Assembly: GCA_022316685.1 (NCBI GenBank)
Contig: JAKJHU010000107.1
Span: 1,693,306-1,757,305, forward strand
Origin: Progne subis subis
Lineage: Eukaryota > Chordata > Aves > Passeriformes > Hirundinidae
Length of the DNA stretch: 64,000 bases
Reading direction: 5' to 3'
Part shown: in pieces, positions 13,414 through 25,789 of the stretch
Layout: each line of letters opens with the position of its first letter
How positions within the stretch are numbered: position 1 is the stretch's first letter
Made by a program: the position numbers and the translations under genes
The notes under the pieces: model-generated
The model's input: the letters and a program-made list of their open reading frames with translations, nothing else
Databases searched by the model: none
What the model was told of the DNA's origin: nothing

Positions 13414-16400
13414 CTTCTTAATAGCATAGTGCATCTCTAAATTACTCTCACCTTAGCACCTCTCCTGAAAATTTGGATGTGGTAATTATGAATTATAATT
13501 TATTTAAACTCTTAATGTCAGAGGGATCAAAGGCCATACAGTTTCCTATAAAGAAAGTTCCTCACTGGTTTATAGCACAAGACCTGTGTGAGACCTGTGC
13601 TTTAATAGAGCGCTCTTTGTGCCTGCCTGTCACTGTTAATGATGTGTAATTTGTGGAAATAGTAGACAGTAATTTCTAATCAGCAAAGCTGCATCTAATA
13701 ATGCTGGAATATATCATATAGGATTGATGTCAGATTAATTAAAAATGAAATTGACAGGTGAATTTACTTCTATCAACAGCTGTAAGACTATTTTAGAAAA
13801 GCATTCAGTCTATTCAGTAGCTCATTTAAAACATTAGTTTAAATCCTATTTGTTTAATAATTATTTATTAATAAATATAGATCTAATAATTCCAGAATGA
13901 CAGAACATTCAGTGAGTGAATACTTTACATTAAATTTCAATACATAAAAATTATATTTTAGTATTTTAATTTTCAATATATGAACTATGAACCAACTTAG
14001 AGTAGTTACTTATATCTAGCAATTGGAAAGGACTCTGGATTTTTATTATAGCATCGCTATTCACATTACACGGCTTTTCTGTGACAGTTGCATGGATGGA
14101 AGTTCATTTTTGAAATCACAAGGATAGGTATCTGCATTGCCACTGATATTATTCCTTAAGCTGCATGAAATCATTTTATGAACACAAGATTGTGAACCTA
14201 ACTATGCAGTGTCACCTGCTCTTCCATGTTATCTGAATAGGTTATTTGACAGTCACTTTTTACAAATCAAAGTATTTGGGAGACATTATGTTTTGGCATG
14301 AAAATCTTGCTTCAGCTGCTCTTACTTCTTCAGAGTAGAAAGTTTCTTATTGAACTAGGTTACTCACAAAATTTCTTATCTTCATTTCTTTACTATTCCT
14401 TGACCAACTTTATAAAAAAAGTCAGAGTACCATCATAGGGTTGGGATATGAGAAAGATTATATTCCTCTCAACAGTATATGTTGGATAAAGAGAGACAAT
14501 TACCTTAAATCCTTTCTAGTTCTGAATTTGACCACAGTACAGAAATGTCTAGGAATTTGAAGAATTCATCAGACTTTTTTTCTGTATTTGCTAGATGTTT
14601 TCTTTTTAGAAATATCCATATGTGTTCATGTGCAGTTTGAAATTTGTTGTATGAATCTGCAAGGAAAATGACTGAAGCAAAACTACCTTCCTTATACGCT
14701 TATCATAAACTCTTCATATAGATGATGTCTATCATATTGCTACATATTCATGTATTGCTACATTTGCACTCAAACTGCAAAATATGGTAAGTATTTTTAA
14801 AATAAATCATGATAGTGATTATAATTTTGGCCTACACAGAGAAGGCAACAAATGTCTTCACTGATGACAGTGGAACAGACAAAATATGGCACTGATGGAG
14901 TGGAGCAGCTTGACTGATAGACTGTATCAGATATCACTAGTCTGGAATAATCTGCAGAATCAACACCAGCTGAAAGGAATTCCAGTATTCATCTGGTTTC
15001 TGTAGAGCACAGCTGCTTCATGGCAGAATCTGCAACTTCTGAAAGTTTAAATAGAGAGGGTGATACTCATAACGAGGCATATTTATGTGTTAAGATGAAA
15101 TAAACCCCAAGAATATTTTATGTGTTTTTGTTCTTCCTCTTCTTATTTGCTTGCCTGCTTCCAGGAAATGTAAATTGCCTTTATAACCAAGCATTGAAGG
15201 ACAGGGAGAGTCTCAGGAAGCCAAAGCTGGATACCTTTTGAATAATGTGCTTTTGTCACAATACAGGGGTAGAGTTCTATGACATCTAATATTGCATCTA
15301 GCAATGTAATATGATATTCCATCTGGTCCTGGAATATCACAGCATAGTTGTTTTTCTGCTTGGTTACTTGGAGTGTTTACTTAAATAATTTTATTCTTCA
15401 TATAGTTCTCTCTTCTAATTCTTGTGGGTTTGCATGGTGTCCAAGGGCCATGAATAAGAGTGGCCATAACTTATATTTAAGTCCCATAATACCCATGAAT
15501 AAATTTTTGGTATGGTCTTCAATGAGACAAATGGAAATAGGAATGTAACCTAATAGGAATGTAACATAAATCTCTTGCATTAGTAGATCATTCTTTTTTC
15601 TCTGCTGCTAATATAATATTCAAAATCTATACCAATACTGGAGATGCAGATAGTGAGTTAGCATATTATTCTAGGGCTGTAACAAAATCAATAGAAACTT
15701 GCTGACTTGAATGAACAAAGCATCAAGTCTTAAATTAATGTCTCTAAAGGCTTAAAAAACTCCTTGAACTTTCATTATAGAAGCTCTTTTTCAAAATATG
15801 TACTAAAAGAATAAAGCATGCTACTTTTTACAGACTGATAATCTTCTGTAGGTCTTCAGATGAACAGAAAATCGTACCAATGAAAAGCAGTTTGTAAGGG
15901 TGAAGTAAGAGGGAAAGGTTTCATAGCACAAACTAGCAATTGTTTAGGTCAAAGACATCAAATCTAGGAATGTGTCCAAGATATCTTCTAGGATTAGTAG
16001 AAGATTACTTTGTCTGAGATACTACAGGTAGAAAACTTCATCTAGAAGGTTAAGATATGAAGGTAGAAGTAGAAGGTAGAGATATAAAGTCTGCAATAAT
16101 GGTATTATATTTTACACAATGGCCTAATGACTGGAACACTCACCTGGAAATGGTAAATCAGCATCGATTCCAGCAGAAAGGAAATCAAAACATACAAGCT
16201 CTGCCTTCTTTAAAAAAAGGAGTAATAAAGTGATTAAAGGGATTTTTGATCTCAGTTTTGTATTTATGTATCTGATTTTTATTTCAGCACTAATTTAGGT
16301 AATGAATTTCTTTACTGATTCTATTCCTTAGGAACTAATTTCAGATAGTCATACAATGTATACCAAAACTTCCACTTAGCGTATTTTGCACTGAGATAAT

Positions 16401-17454
16401 AATAACTCCTTGGGCATGTTTTATTTTCCCTTAAACTGAAGGATTATTCCAGCAGGAGGTTGTAATGCTTGGGAATATCTCAGGTTCTGAGCACTGATTT
16501 ATATCAGGTTTTATCTGGTTCCTACCTTCAGGAGGATATTTCTATGGTTTTGCTGATTTTTAATATCTGCCAAAGAGCAAATGACAAATATGTCTTCTGT
16601 GTACTAAGCCATCAATCAGAAGTGCAGTGCTGTTGGACCTGTAATAGTCTAAGGATATAAGTGAGGTAAATTTCCAGAGGGAGATAATATCTTTAATAAA
16701 ATGATGGGGAAATAGATTTTTTTTCAGGAAAAAAGGCCATAAAATACTTTGGTCTCAGAGTGAATAACTGCCTGTTTCTACCTTTCTCACAATGTCAAGG
16801 ATTTTATCACCTCCTGCCACTATTCTCCTCCATTAACTATCCTACTTTCTGAAAGTATCTGTTTACTTAATGAAATGGAATTGAAGGTGTTTGTTCCAAT
16901 GCACTTTATTTGGAATTGAGTATATTTTAGATACCTACTAAGAATTTCTTCCTTTTTTCCAGCTTTTCCAATTGGTCCAATAAATTATACTACTTCTCCC
17001 TAAGAAATCTGCTTATTAGCAAACAAAAATAGTAAGTGATCGTTAGTCTCTTTGATGGAGGAATTCACACCTCACTTGTACTTTTCACTGTACTGAAGCA
17101 AAAGCTCTATGTGAGCTTCTGTACTCAGTAAGATGACCTTAATGCAAAGAATTAGTTAAACTGGAGATTCTATTTGGTTTTTTCCCCAGTAATAAGCCTT
17201 TTAAGTTAAAGAAACTTTACCTACCTTAGATTACACTTAGTTTATGATATAGCTAATAAGAACAGAATAGCAGTTTACACAAGGCATTGTTGTTTAGTAT
17301 GCAAAATTATTATTCCAGCCTTTAAGAACCTTATTAATATGTAATCTATCTACAGTTATACAGATGAGGTAGGGAACTGAGACGTTAACTCCTTTGTAAT
17401 TGGTGACAGATTTTTATTATAAAAACTGCTTAGAAAATATAATAAAAAACCATG

Positions 17455-17515
17455 GATATGTGGATATTTGTGGATATAATGAATATATATATATTTGGAT
17501 ATAAATGAATTTATA
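17455..17515. repeat. degenerate (tggatat)/(at) repeat
   Basis: The motif ggatat recurs several times around a short (at)n run. It is a small degenerate tandem repeat. Confidence 0.55.
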
Positions 17516-18985
17516 TGATATTAGCAGAAAGGAAGATATGTGGGAGTCATTAAATGGCTTGTGCACAAGTTAGAAGGATTATGGCTGTCTTAAAATGCCA
17601 CCCATTGTTATAACTAATTTTTCATTCAAATATAAAAGAGCATTTACTGGGCACTGATTCTGATGACTTCGAGATATCTTAGTTCAAACAGCTATGTGCA
17701 TAGATTCTGTGGTTTTATCATTTGTTACTAGATATTTTGTATATTAGTTAGAATTACTAAGAGGAAAGTATTCTCTTAGTAATTATTATTATTTTTTTTT
17801 AAAATATGTCTCCCCAGGGAAAGTGCTAACAGAAACAAAAGCTAGCGCTTAGACTGACATGTAATGATAGAGAAGCCTATAAGAAGCCTCTGTGGGCTTA
17901 ATATGAAACAATACTTTCAGATGTGACAAATTATGGTCAGGAGTTTGCCAGAACTGAAGAGACCATGACCTGCCCTTATAGTGGCATATGAATGAGATTA
18001 GAGAAGGAAGAACACTTGATAACTTTTTATTACTCTTTGTATTTTCATCGTGTGACAGCACAACAGGGAGAATAACTTCCACAGTGCTTCTACTTGCACT
18101 GCTAAAGGAAAGAGGGGCAAGAAGCCATCAGACCTTTCTGTTCCCAGCCTCTTTCACTGATGTAATTGAAAAACACATGACCTTGAAAGACAAAGAGGAC
18201 TGAAGTAAAGAGCTGGGTTGCAAATACCATTCACTCAAGGAAGATCATGAGAGTGCAAACATTTAAAAATTGCATTATGTTAGAAAGGAATTTCAAGGGT
18301 AGATGTAGCATTAATAGCAGCTGTATAAGCAGTTAAAACAGCAAGGCTATCAAAAAGGGATTTGAAATGTAGCTATTTCAATGACTATCTGAAATTTATT
18401 TTGGAAACACCATGTTTATTCAAAAAAACAGTTGCTTTGTTAGGCAGTAACTCAGTTCCTTGGTGAATAAACTTCAAGAAAATTACCTTGTGAAAGTACT
18501 GTTGCCTAATGGAAAAATGTGGTAATGGTCTTCATATAATAGGACAGCAAATACTTGTGTTGCTAACTTTTCCTGCTGCCTTAAGCATTATAAAGATGTA
18601 GTTAGAAGTCAAAAAGTCTTTGCCATTATAAAATCTGAACTGAGAAACCATCGGGGAAGTACACAGCATAGTCTAGGTTGGGGTGACCAAACAGCTATTC
18701 TGGACCCTGTGAACAGTGTTTGAAAACACTACAAGGAAAATAAAAAGATACTTTAGAGCTGAGTTTTCTATAACTGTATGTAAATGTTCATGCAGAAAAA
18801 AAAACAAACAAAAAAACCAGTCTGTTTCTTTAATGATTGCCTTTCAACATCCCCTGGAGCACAAATAAAATCATGTTGAGAGTTGATTTCCATCTTCTTT
18901 ATTTTCTCTAATGCTCCATGGCCCAAACCCCGTATTTTGAAATAAGCAATTGTACAAGCAACAACTTATTTGAAAGTTTTAGGGG

Positions 18986-19014
<29 letters not shown>
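18986..19014 (+). repeat. A29 homopolymer
   Basis: Twenty-nine uninterrupted A's. Open frames crossing it on both strands encode poly-Lys or poly-Phe and are artefacts. Confidence 0.95.
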
Positions 19015-19016
<2 letters not shown>

Positions 19017-19640
19017 AAAGTATATTTTTGGTCAGAGTAATATTTTTTGCACATTTAGAAAGCATGGAAATGTCAGTGTCAATGGTAAGATAATACAAAA
19101 ATACTCTACAAGTACAACCACTGTCACAATTAAAATTTATTTTAGGCAGTGTGACAGATATTGTCACCCCGTTTGTAACAATCCTGACTTTTGACATGTT
19201 TAGCTACTGCCAGGCATAGATTTCAGGCCTTTACAGATACAGAGCAACCTTCTCACTCCTTGCCTCTCTAGATGTGCAGTACAGTCTGCTTTTTCCCAGA
19301 TGCCATCTCATTTTTTCATAAGGTTTGGCTCTATGTCCAAAGAAAATATTTCTGATTGCATCAAGACTTACCAATAGAGATCAGCACATGCTACAAAGTC
19401 AGTCCCCATCCAGATCACAAAACAGCTTAAGTACAGCATGGCCCATGTAGATTACTTTGGGAGGTAGCCTATTAGGGCTGAATGATGGGTTCCAGGTTTA
19501 ACCACACTAGAGTGGTAGATCATGCCCTTTCAGCTTTTCCAACATTTCAGAATCACCATTTGCAATAACTTAGATTTTCCCTTAATTTTTTCTGCATTTT
19601 GGAATATCATCTTTCATCCTGTAAAGCAAACAACCTCTTC

Positions 19641-19644
<4 letters not shown>

Positions 19645-19716
<72 letters not shown>
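19645..19716 (+). repeat. A33 tract followed by (AT)n microsatellite
   Basis: A run of 33 A's passes directly into about 19-20 AT dinucleotides with no interruption. Such compound tracts are highly mutable. The open frame across it (19522-19815, plus) encodes poly-Lys then Ile-Tyr repeats and is an artefact. Confidence 0.95.
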
Positions 19717-19718
<2 letters not shown>

Positions 19719-20574
19719 TTCAAATTTTGTTCAGTCAGCCTTAGAGTGTTGCTCTCTCTGCCCTTGCTACTTTAATCTTATTTCACTCCCAGGACAAGTG
19801 CTCATAGCTTTGTAGAAAGGGGTTAAATGCTGTTTCACATGCCGGGTTGCAAGGTCACATGCTTTCTAATCTATAGCTGACAAATATTATTTTCCCATTT
19901 GACAGCAGATGTCCTGTCAAAAGTCTGTGACAGCCAATAGGCTAAGAAATGTTGCTTCCCAGTAAAACAAAAAAGATCAGTTTTGTCACAGTATTTATTG
20001 AGTTCTCCAGAGAGGTGACTGGATGGAACTAAAGGACCAGTACAGGCAGAAGAGATCAGCTAAGATTTTAAAAAATCTTTCTTTTATCCTTTTTACTTTA
20101 ATTTGCAACACTATTATGAACTGCATAATAACTGCCACTCCTGTTAGTGTAGAACTGGTTTGTTTTTTTTTTAATATCTAAGCAGAGTGCTTATAGCTCA
20201 TCATTATAGAGGATAAGTGACCTTGGCACTCCATACATACTGTGCAAGAGCACATGACGTTGAAAAACTAGGAATTAAAAAAAAAAATTAGACGACTGAC
20301 TTATTTTCTAGAAAACTCTATTTTTACATTCTGTGTGTATGAAAAAAACTCCAAACAGTCCCTCTTTTCTCTTGACATGACATGCACAAGAGCTGAAGAA
20401 CATTATTGTCTCTGTTGAACTTGTCCTCTGCTTTGCTGTCAAGAGGATATAATACCATTGATTGTGGCCTAGATTGTAACCAAAAGTGAACTGGATTATA
20501 TTTTATAAAAGTTTTCTGCTATATCCAAATGTAATGATTTTAATTTAATGAAACTGGGCAGAAACAGTAATTAA

Positions 20575-22666
20575 TATAGTGGTTTTATGTTCACCAAATT
20601 CTGGTTGCTAAATATAGTGTTTATTCTTTTTTCTGTGGGAGAGAGATTAGGAGAAAAAGCAAAGCAGGCTCAAGCTTAAAAATGAACAAAACAGTTTTAT
20701 TAACACACACTAAAAGAATGGAAAAAAAAAAAAGTAAGAAAGTCAGGGAAAAAGAAAACCTAAACCAAAACAGAATGAAAACACTCTTCAAAACACTCTT
20801 CCCTATGGCAGTGTCCCCTCATGCCTGGCTGGCGTGTAGGCTAGCTCAGTTCTGCACTGCCACAGCGAGGATCGGTCGGGGTTACAGGCAGGGCGAGTAA
20901 CCTCCTCCCAGTGAGTTCTTGGTTCCCCACACCAGCGAGTGGATCTGATGGAGCTGCGACTGCGGCGACAGAAAAGGGTCGACTCTCTTGAGCAGGGTAG
21001 AAGGTAGTTTATTAAGGGGAGTCCGGCAAGGAGCTCTACCTCAGACCACTGCTGCCCAGAGAGAGCAGAGATCAAAGCTTGACAGCCACTTATAAACGGG
21101 GGAGGATCCAGGGGTGGTGACAATGGGTCAGCCAACCAGGGAACATGGGGGTGGTAACAGGGGTGTCAACTTCTGAACCATTAACAAATCACAAGAGGGG
21201 AGGAGGGGATCCCCCGGGCACCAGCCTATCACTCAATGCCTCTCCTGGATCTTTCCAGAATCCAGGGAAGGGTCTCAAAGTGACAGACAGGGCGACCAGG
21301 AGGAGAGGGAGGTGATTGATATGGACAGGTGCAGGGAAGGAATGATTGGCATAAAATGTCTGGTTATATAACCAACTCAAAAGGGGGAAGCTATTGCAGA
21401 ACACAGGGGTATAGAGTGGACTGAACCATTACAAAAATAACTTAAAAATCTTACAAAAATAACTTAATAACTTAATAAAGCAACTCTTGCACCACTACAC
21501 TTCCCTCCCTCTACAAACTATTATCTTTCTTATAAAACAACATAGACACAACTTATGATTTTCAGTCAGTTTCACTATTTAAACATAATCATTCATTACT
21601 TTAGGAGAAGAGTCTCTCTAGGGTTTCATGGAGACATTTGCCACAAGACAAAATAGTCTAGTGGCTCCCAATGTCACACATCTCCAACCGCCCAGAGTTT
21701 TTGCAGACTCTGATTTTCTATCAGCAGCCTTTTTCTTTGGCCATTTACAGGCCTCTCAGTGTATCTGGGGTACTGTTTACGAATATTTCTTCCAGTCTAA
21801 AATCATCTTCATCTCAAAGGCCGAGACCTCCTTTTAATCCAGGAGCAGGGGCTTTAAAGTTCTCAATTAAATCTTAATCACATTAGTCCTCAATTTTGAT
21901 TAGAATTAGCATTCTCCCCAACAACACCAAGATCCTACAAAGAACAGTCCATTTCTCCACAGTTTACCCCAGAGAAGTCCAGTTAAAATTGTCCACTTCT
22001 TCAATCCTAATCTAATATTATCAGTTCTTTCACTTTTAATCCACTGACTTCATGCAGGGTCTGTTCTACGTACCCTATTTTCTTTCTTTCTCTCAAGGAA
22101 GGGTTGTGCTTCAGAAGCTCCATGTTGCTAGGAAAGGGTTAAATCTGCCCAGGCCTGCAGTGGCCATGTGCTCTCTGCCCTGGGCTGCAGGGCTGTAGAG
22201 ATCAGCTGTGCTGATAAAGAAAACTAGTAGAAGTCTTTTCTTCCAACCCCTCAGTCTCATCCAGGGCGACCTGGCGCAGAGCTGCCACAAAGCGGTAACC
22301 ATGTGGCATTGCTGAGCAGCTCTCCTCTCTCCCACTGGCAGCCAGTAGAAAGAGACCTTATCCAGACCACTCCCTGTGCGAGCAGCAGCTCCTGGAGGTC
22401 TGGCTGGGCCTGGCCTGGACACCCACGATATTACCTCACGGCCATCTCAACAGAAAGAGAGCGGTCTGCCAGAGATGAGGGGTTTAAATATGTCCTTTCC
22501 CAAAGTCGCATTTGGCATCTTTATTGGTTAAATTAGTGGCCAGTATCTTGGCTAGCTTTCTGATAGGTCCCTGTCCTCCCCCTGCAAAGCAACTCTAAGG
22601 TCTTGGCCAGGAAAAACATTCCATATTTCTCTATAACTAGAAATAAAACTGTGCTAACCCATGAAA
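20575..22666 (-). mobile_element. long LTR-like element, family gamma copy A, carrying a nested LTR
   Basis: This element is colinear with the copy at 35521-37151, which defines its ends. Both begin with a (t)gtagtgg-type sequence and end near 'cccatgaca'; here the terminal TG has become TA. Without the nested insertion at 20804-21499 plus its duplicated target it is about 1.39 kb. Minus-strand orientation is inferred from a conserved AATAAA (plus-strand tttatt at 20696-20701) near the left end and from the TG...CA ends. No retroviral protein is encoded. The flanking six bases at the two ends do not match, so the element is old or its flanks are rearranged. It could be a long solo LTR or a non-autonomous retroelement with LTR-like ends; I favour the first. 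Confidence 0.72.
20804..21499 (-). mobile_element. solo LTR, family alpha, nested in gamma copy A
   Basis: This 696-bp LTR lies inside the gamma element. A perfect 6-bp TSD (cttccc at 20798-20803 and 21500-21505) flanks it, and the uninterrupted gamma copy at 35.7 kb shows the empty site. A 6-bp TSD is typical of class II (ERVK-like, alpha/beta-retrovirus-like) integrases. On the minus strand it has a TATA-like TTTATAAG (plus 21090-21097), AATAAA about 80 bp downstream (plus tttatt at 21008-21013), and a GC-rich U5. The U5-side terminal TG (plus-strand view) is mutated to TA. It is about 700 bp and alignable to 45826-46523. Open frames in it are non-coding. Confidence 0.92.
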
Positions 22667-23058
22667 ACAAATTTCCCTTGTACACTGAATGATTCGAGCT
22701 AAAGAAAATACTTCCTTCAACAATCTATTTTTCTTGAATTACCACATTTCATAATTTGTTCTAGGCAGTATTTAGGTTCTGCCATGCATTTACGCCTATT
22801 ACTAATTCATTCTGTAAATGTCACTGAGACTCTCTTTTCAGGCTGGTATAAATATCTAGATTTTCATCACAAACTGACCACAAGGTAGTATCTATAGCAC
22901 TGGTAAATGAACCAGAAAAAGAAGAAAATGTTAACTAATAGAATCTCAGGTGAAATACAGAGCTCAAGGAATTACTAGCACCATAATTAATAAGGCCAAG
23001 AGCAAGTTAAACTATGTGGATATAATTTTGACTTGATTACTTAGGAACAAAATATTGC
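22667..23058. other. unique spacer
   Basis: About 390 bp of AT-rich DNA lie between the gamma element and the CR1. I recognise nothing in it. Confidence 0.5.
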
Positions 23059-23172
23059 ATAGAATCATAGAATGTACTGAATTTGAAGGAACCCATCAAG
23101 ATTGAGACCATATCCTGGCCCTGCACAGGACACCTCTAGAGTTCCTGAGAGTGTTGTGCTATATATTGTATT

Positions 23173-23320
23173 GCACCATCAGTTTTCCTATTTGAACTCC
23201 TGAGTTAGGAGTTTGAAGCAGTTCTGTCTCAGAGAGAAAATCCATCAGTTTAATACTGGTTTATTTATTTGTGAATATGTCATTGCCAAGGCCACAAGTA
23301 GCAAAGGCACCATCAGTTTT
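23173..23320. repeat. 14-bp direct repeats flanking a 120-bp insertion
   Basis: The 14-mer gcaccatcagtttt occurs exactly at 23173-23186 and again at 23307-23320. The 120 bp between them are not CR1-like and contain a small hairpin (arms aactcct/aggagtt near 23195-23215). The arrangement resembles a retroposed insertion with a target-site duplication, although no poly-A tail is visible. A third, partial copy (atccatcagttta) sits near 23238-23251, so a local tandem origin is also possible. Confidence 0.55.
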
Positions 23321-23572
23321 TGTTTCTTCCCACCCCTTTTTCCCCTCTGTTACAACACCATCCCCAAGGATCACCAAATGCTTCTTGAGCTCCATCAGGC
23401 TGGTGCTGTGGCCACTTCTGTGGGGAGCCTGTTCTAGTGCCCAACCACCCTCCAGGCGAAGGACCTTTTCCTGATATCCAGCTTAAACCTCCTCTGACTC
23501 AGCTTCATGCTGTTTCCTCTACTCCTGTCTGTCCTGTCACTGGTCCACAGAGTAGAGAGAAGAGTACCTGCC

Positions 23573-24277
23573 TGTGTCTGGTTCCATCCCCACACTGAGC
23601 GGGAGCTGACCTCCGGCTAGCTCGGGTCTGCTCAGCCACAGAAGTTCCCAGTTCGGATGGGCACGCAGGCAATCTTTACCTGCTGGATCGGCTTCTCAGC
23701 GGCAGCTGGACCAAATAGTGTCCTGACAGCAATAGCAGCAGAAGAGAAAAGGCTGGCTCTCAGCTTAGCAGGTTAAAAGATGTTTATTCAGGCCCAGCTG
23801 CGGGAAGTCCGCAGCTGGTCCAAACCTCAGGCCAGCGAGGCCAGAGACCCAGAGCAGAGAGAGCGAGAATCTCCCTCCTCCACCTTATAAGCAGGGGAGG
23901 GGTTCAAGGGAGGTTACAACAAGACAACAAATCAGGGGCTTCAGGGGGTAACAAGGTGTGCCCACCCCCAAGCCTTGGACCACTAAAATCCAGAGCTAAA
24001 GGAATTCCCCCCAGGGGACCTATCACCTGAAGCCCTCTCCCTGAGATTTTGCAATCCGGGAGGGACCCCTGGAGTGACAGGCTGCCCCAGAGCAGGGGGG
24101 GGGGTGGGCAGAGGGGATGTTACAAGTCAGGTGGGGAGTGGGAAGACTGGCACAGAATACCTTATTATACAGAGAACACAAAAGGGAATGGACAGTTAAA
24201 AAACTGGGGATACAGTGAAATGAACCATAATATAAACTTCTTATAAAAACCTAATAAAACAGTTCTGCACCACTACA
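23573..24277 (-). mobile_element. solo LTR, family beta, inserted in CR1
   Basis: This 705-bp LTR has TG...CA ends and a perfect 6-bp TSD (cctgcc at 23567-23572 and 24278-24283). On the minus strand it has a TATA-like TTATAAGG (plus ttataa at 23885-23890) and a polyadenylation signal (plus tttatt at 23783-23788), with about 200 bp of U5 following. It shares its whole layout with 30867-31560, 34416-34880 and 49630-50088. A G-run of about 10 lies near 24095-24106. The family resembles alpha in its terminal TGTRGYGGTGCA start and its promoter spacing, so the two are related lineages. The 6-bp TSD points to a class II (ERVK-like) origin. Confidence 0.94.
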
Positions 24278-24960
24278 CCTGCCCCTCCTCTTCCCCTCAC
24301 AAGAAAGCTTCAGACTGCACTGAGGTCTCCCCTCAGCCTCCTCCAGGCTGAACACTCCAAGTGCCCTCAGCCACACCTCACACAGCTTCCCCTCAAGGCC
24401 CTTCACCATCTTTGTTGCCCTCCTTTGGACACTTTCTAACAGCTTTAGATCCTTCTTATATTGTGGTGCCCAAAACTGCCCCCAGCACTCAAGGTCAGGC
24501 AGTACTACCTCTGAGTGAGCAGAACAATCCTCTCCCTGGTGGTGATCGTCCTCTCCTGGCTGGTGATGCTGTGCCTGAAGCTCCCAGGGCAGGGTTGTCC
24601 CTCCTGGCTGCCAGGGCACTGCTGACTCATGTTCAACTTGCCATGGACCAGGATCCCAAGGTCCCTTTCTGAAGTGCTGCTTTCTAGCCTCTTGTTCCTC
24701 AGTCTTTTCATACAACCAGGGTTTCCCCATCCCAGGTACAGAATCCAGCAGCACTTGCCTTTGTTAAACTTCACACAGTTGGTGATTGCCCGTCTCTTAT
24801 TTGTCAAGGTCTCTCTGTGAGGCCTCTCTGACACCAAGGAAGTTGGCAGCTCCTCACAATTTGTCATTTTCAAACTTAGTATTCATTCAAGTCCTGTGTA
24901 GAAGTCATTAATGAAGATGTTGAAATTAACTGGGCTGAGGATGGAGCCCTATTTCCTAGG
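24278..24960 (-). pseudogene. CR1 ORF2 (reverse transcriptase protein) C-terminal remnant
   Basis: Minus-strand translation around 24330-24500 contains LLESVQRRATKMVKGLEGK followed by LGVFSLE. This is the conserved tail downstream of the CR1 reverse transcriptase domain. A frameshift follows FSLEE, because the usual continuation is lost and the frame runs into the neighbouring LTR. The catalytic YxDD region is absent. It is a dead fragment. The apparent 167-codon open frame (24251-24754) mixes CR1-derived frames with LTR sequence. Confidence 0.85.
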
Positions 24961-25783
24961 ATAGCATTTAAAGTCAGCTTCAGATAGGAGAATACTAATG
25001 CTGAAATTTATATTCAAAAGATAGTTTTGTTTACTAATATTTTGAAGATGAGATTGTACTCATAAATATAGAACAGATAAATCTTTCGAGAACTAATGTG
25101 CTTTAGGCTTGATGAATTGACAACAATTAATACTCAAACACACTGTAATAAAATGTTCATGAAGTTTATTATTTGCCATTCTTATCAACTAATTAAAAAC
25201 ATCTTCAGGGTTGGATGTGTAATAAATGGGTTGGAAAGAAAGACAGAATGGATTTAAACACATTTTCTCCCCTTGAATATTACAGTGACTGTTGACTCAT
25301 GGCACATTAATTCATGCTATAGAAAAGAGCAGTAAGATTAGAGAAAGAGCTTTATATTATAGTGTGAACTCTGGGTATATTAGGCACTCTTGCTGTAAGT
25401 TAAATTTATATATTGAGATATAATTGTAGTGTGCTGAATTATACTTCTAAACTTGAGGCCCCGAGAAACTACTTGGTGTCGCTAGCTAGCATCAGAAAGG
25501 AAGATTCTGCTTCCTTCTCTCAGCAAAGCTGAGAGACTACATCCCATTCTCTTTCACACTTTTGTGAAATACTAATGAGCTCAGAAGATATTTCCTATCC
25601 ATAGAGCTCTAATCATGTCTTTGGGAACTACTTTCTAGGGACACCCTTGCCAAGTAAAAGAACTATTTTCAGGGCAAGCTTTCCATTGATCTTTAGAGTA
25701 AATCAATAGAAATGTGCAAGACAGAACGGAAGAATAACATCTAAATGAGTAACAACTTATGTTACTTCATCTAAACACTATGA
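24961..25783. other. unique spacer
   Basis: AT-rich DNA lies between the CR1 and the next LTR. No gene or repeat was recognised. Confidence 0.5.
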
Positions 25784-25789
25784 GTCAAG

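Larger units (their letters stand above)
4684..18985. other. long unique AT-rich stretch, no gene and no clear transposon
   Basis: About 14 kb hold only simple repeats that I can name: (AAAAC)n at 6991, an A-tract at 8841 and a T-tract at 13393. Open frames reach 121 codons (5655-6020, plus) but none shows a domain, a family motif or paired splice sites. The stretch could be intergenic or intronic. Ancient, heavily decayed repeats could be hidden in it and would need a profile search. Confidence 0.5.
23059..24960 (-). mobile_element. CR1 LINE fragment, antisense, split by an LTR
   Basis: The left end has the CR1 3' terminus in reverse complement ('atagaatcatagaatg'), then 'cctggccctgcacaggacac', 'ggggagcctgttctagtgcc' and 'accttttcctgatatccagc'. 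It continues after the LTR at 24278 with 'aggtctcccctcagcctcct', 'cttcaccatctttgttgccc' and 'gaagatgttgaaattaactg'. Together these span roughly 1.2 kb of CR1: the 3' UTR and the end of ORF2. About 180 bp near 23160-23345 are foreign (see the separate entry). The beta LTR at 23573-24277 is a later insertion, because CR1 sequence reads through its target site on both sides. Confidence 0.92.

Noticed and set aside
18970..19197. Frames on both strands with poly-Lys or poly-Phe
   Set aside because: Caused by the A29 homopolymer.
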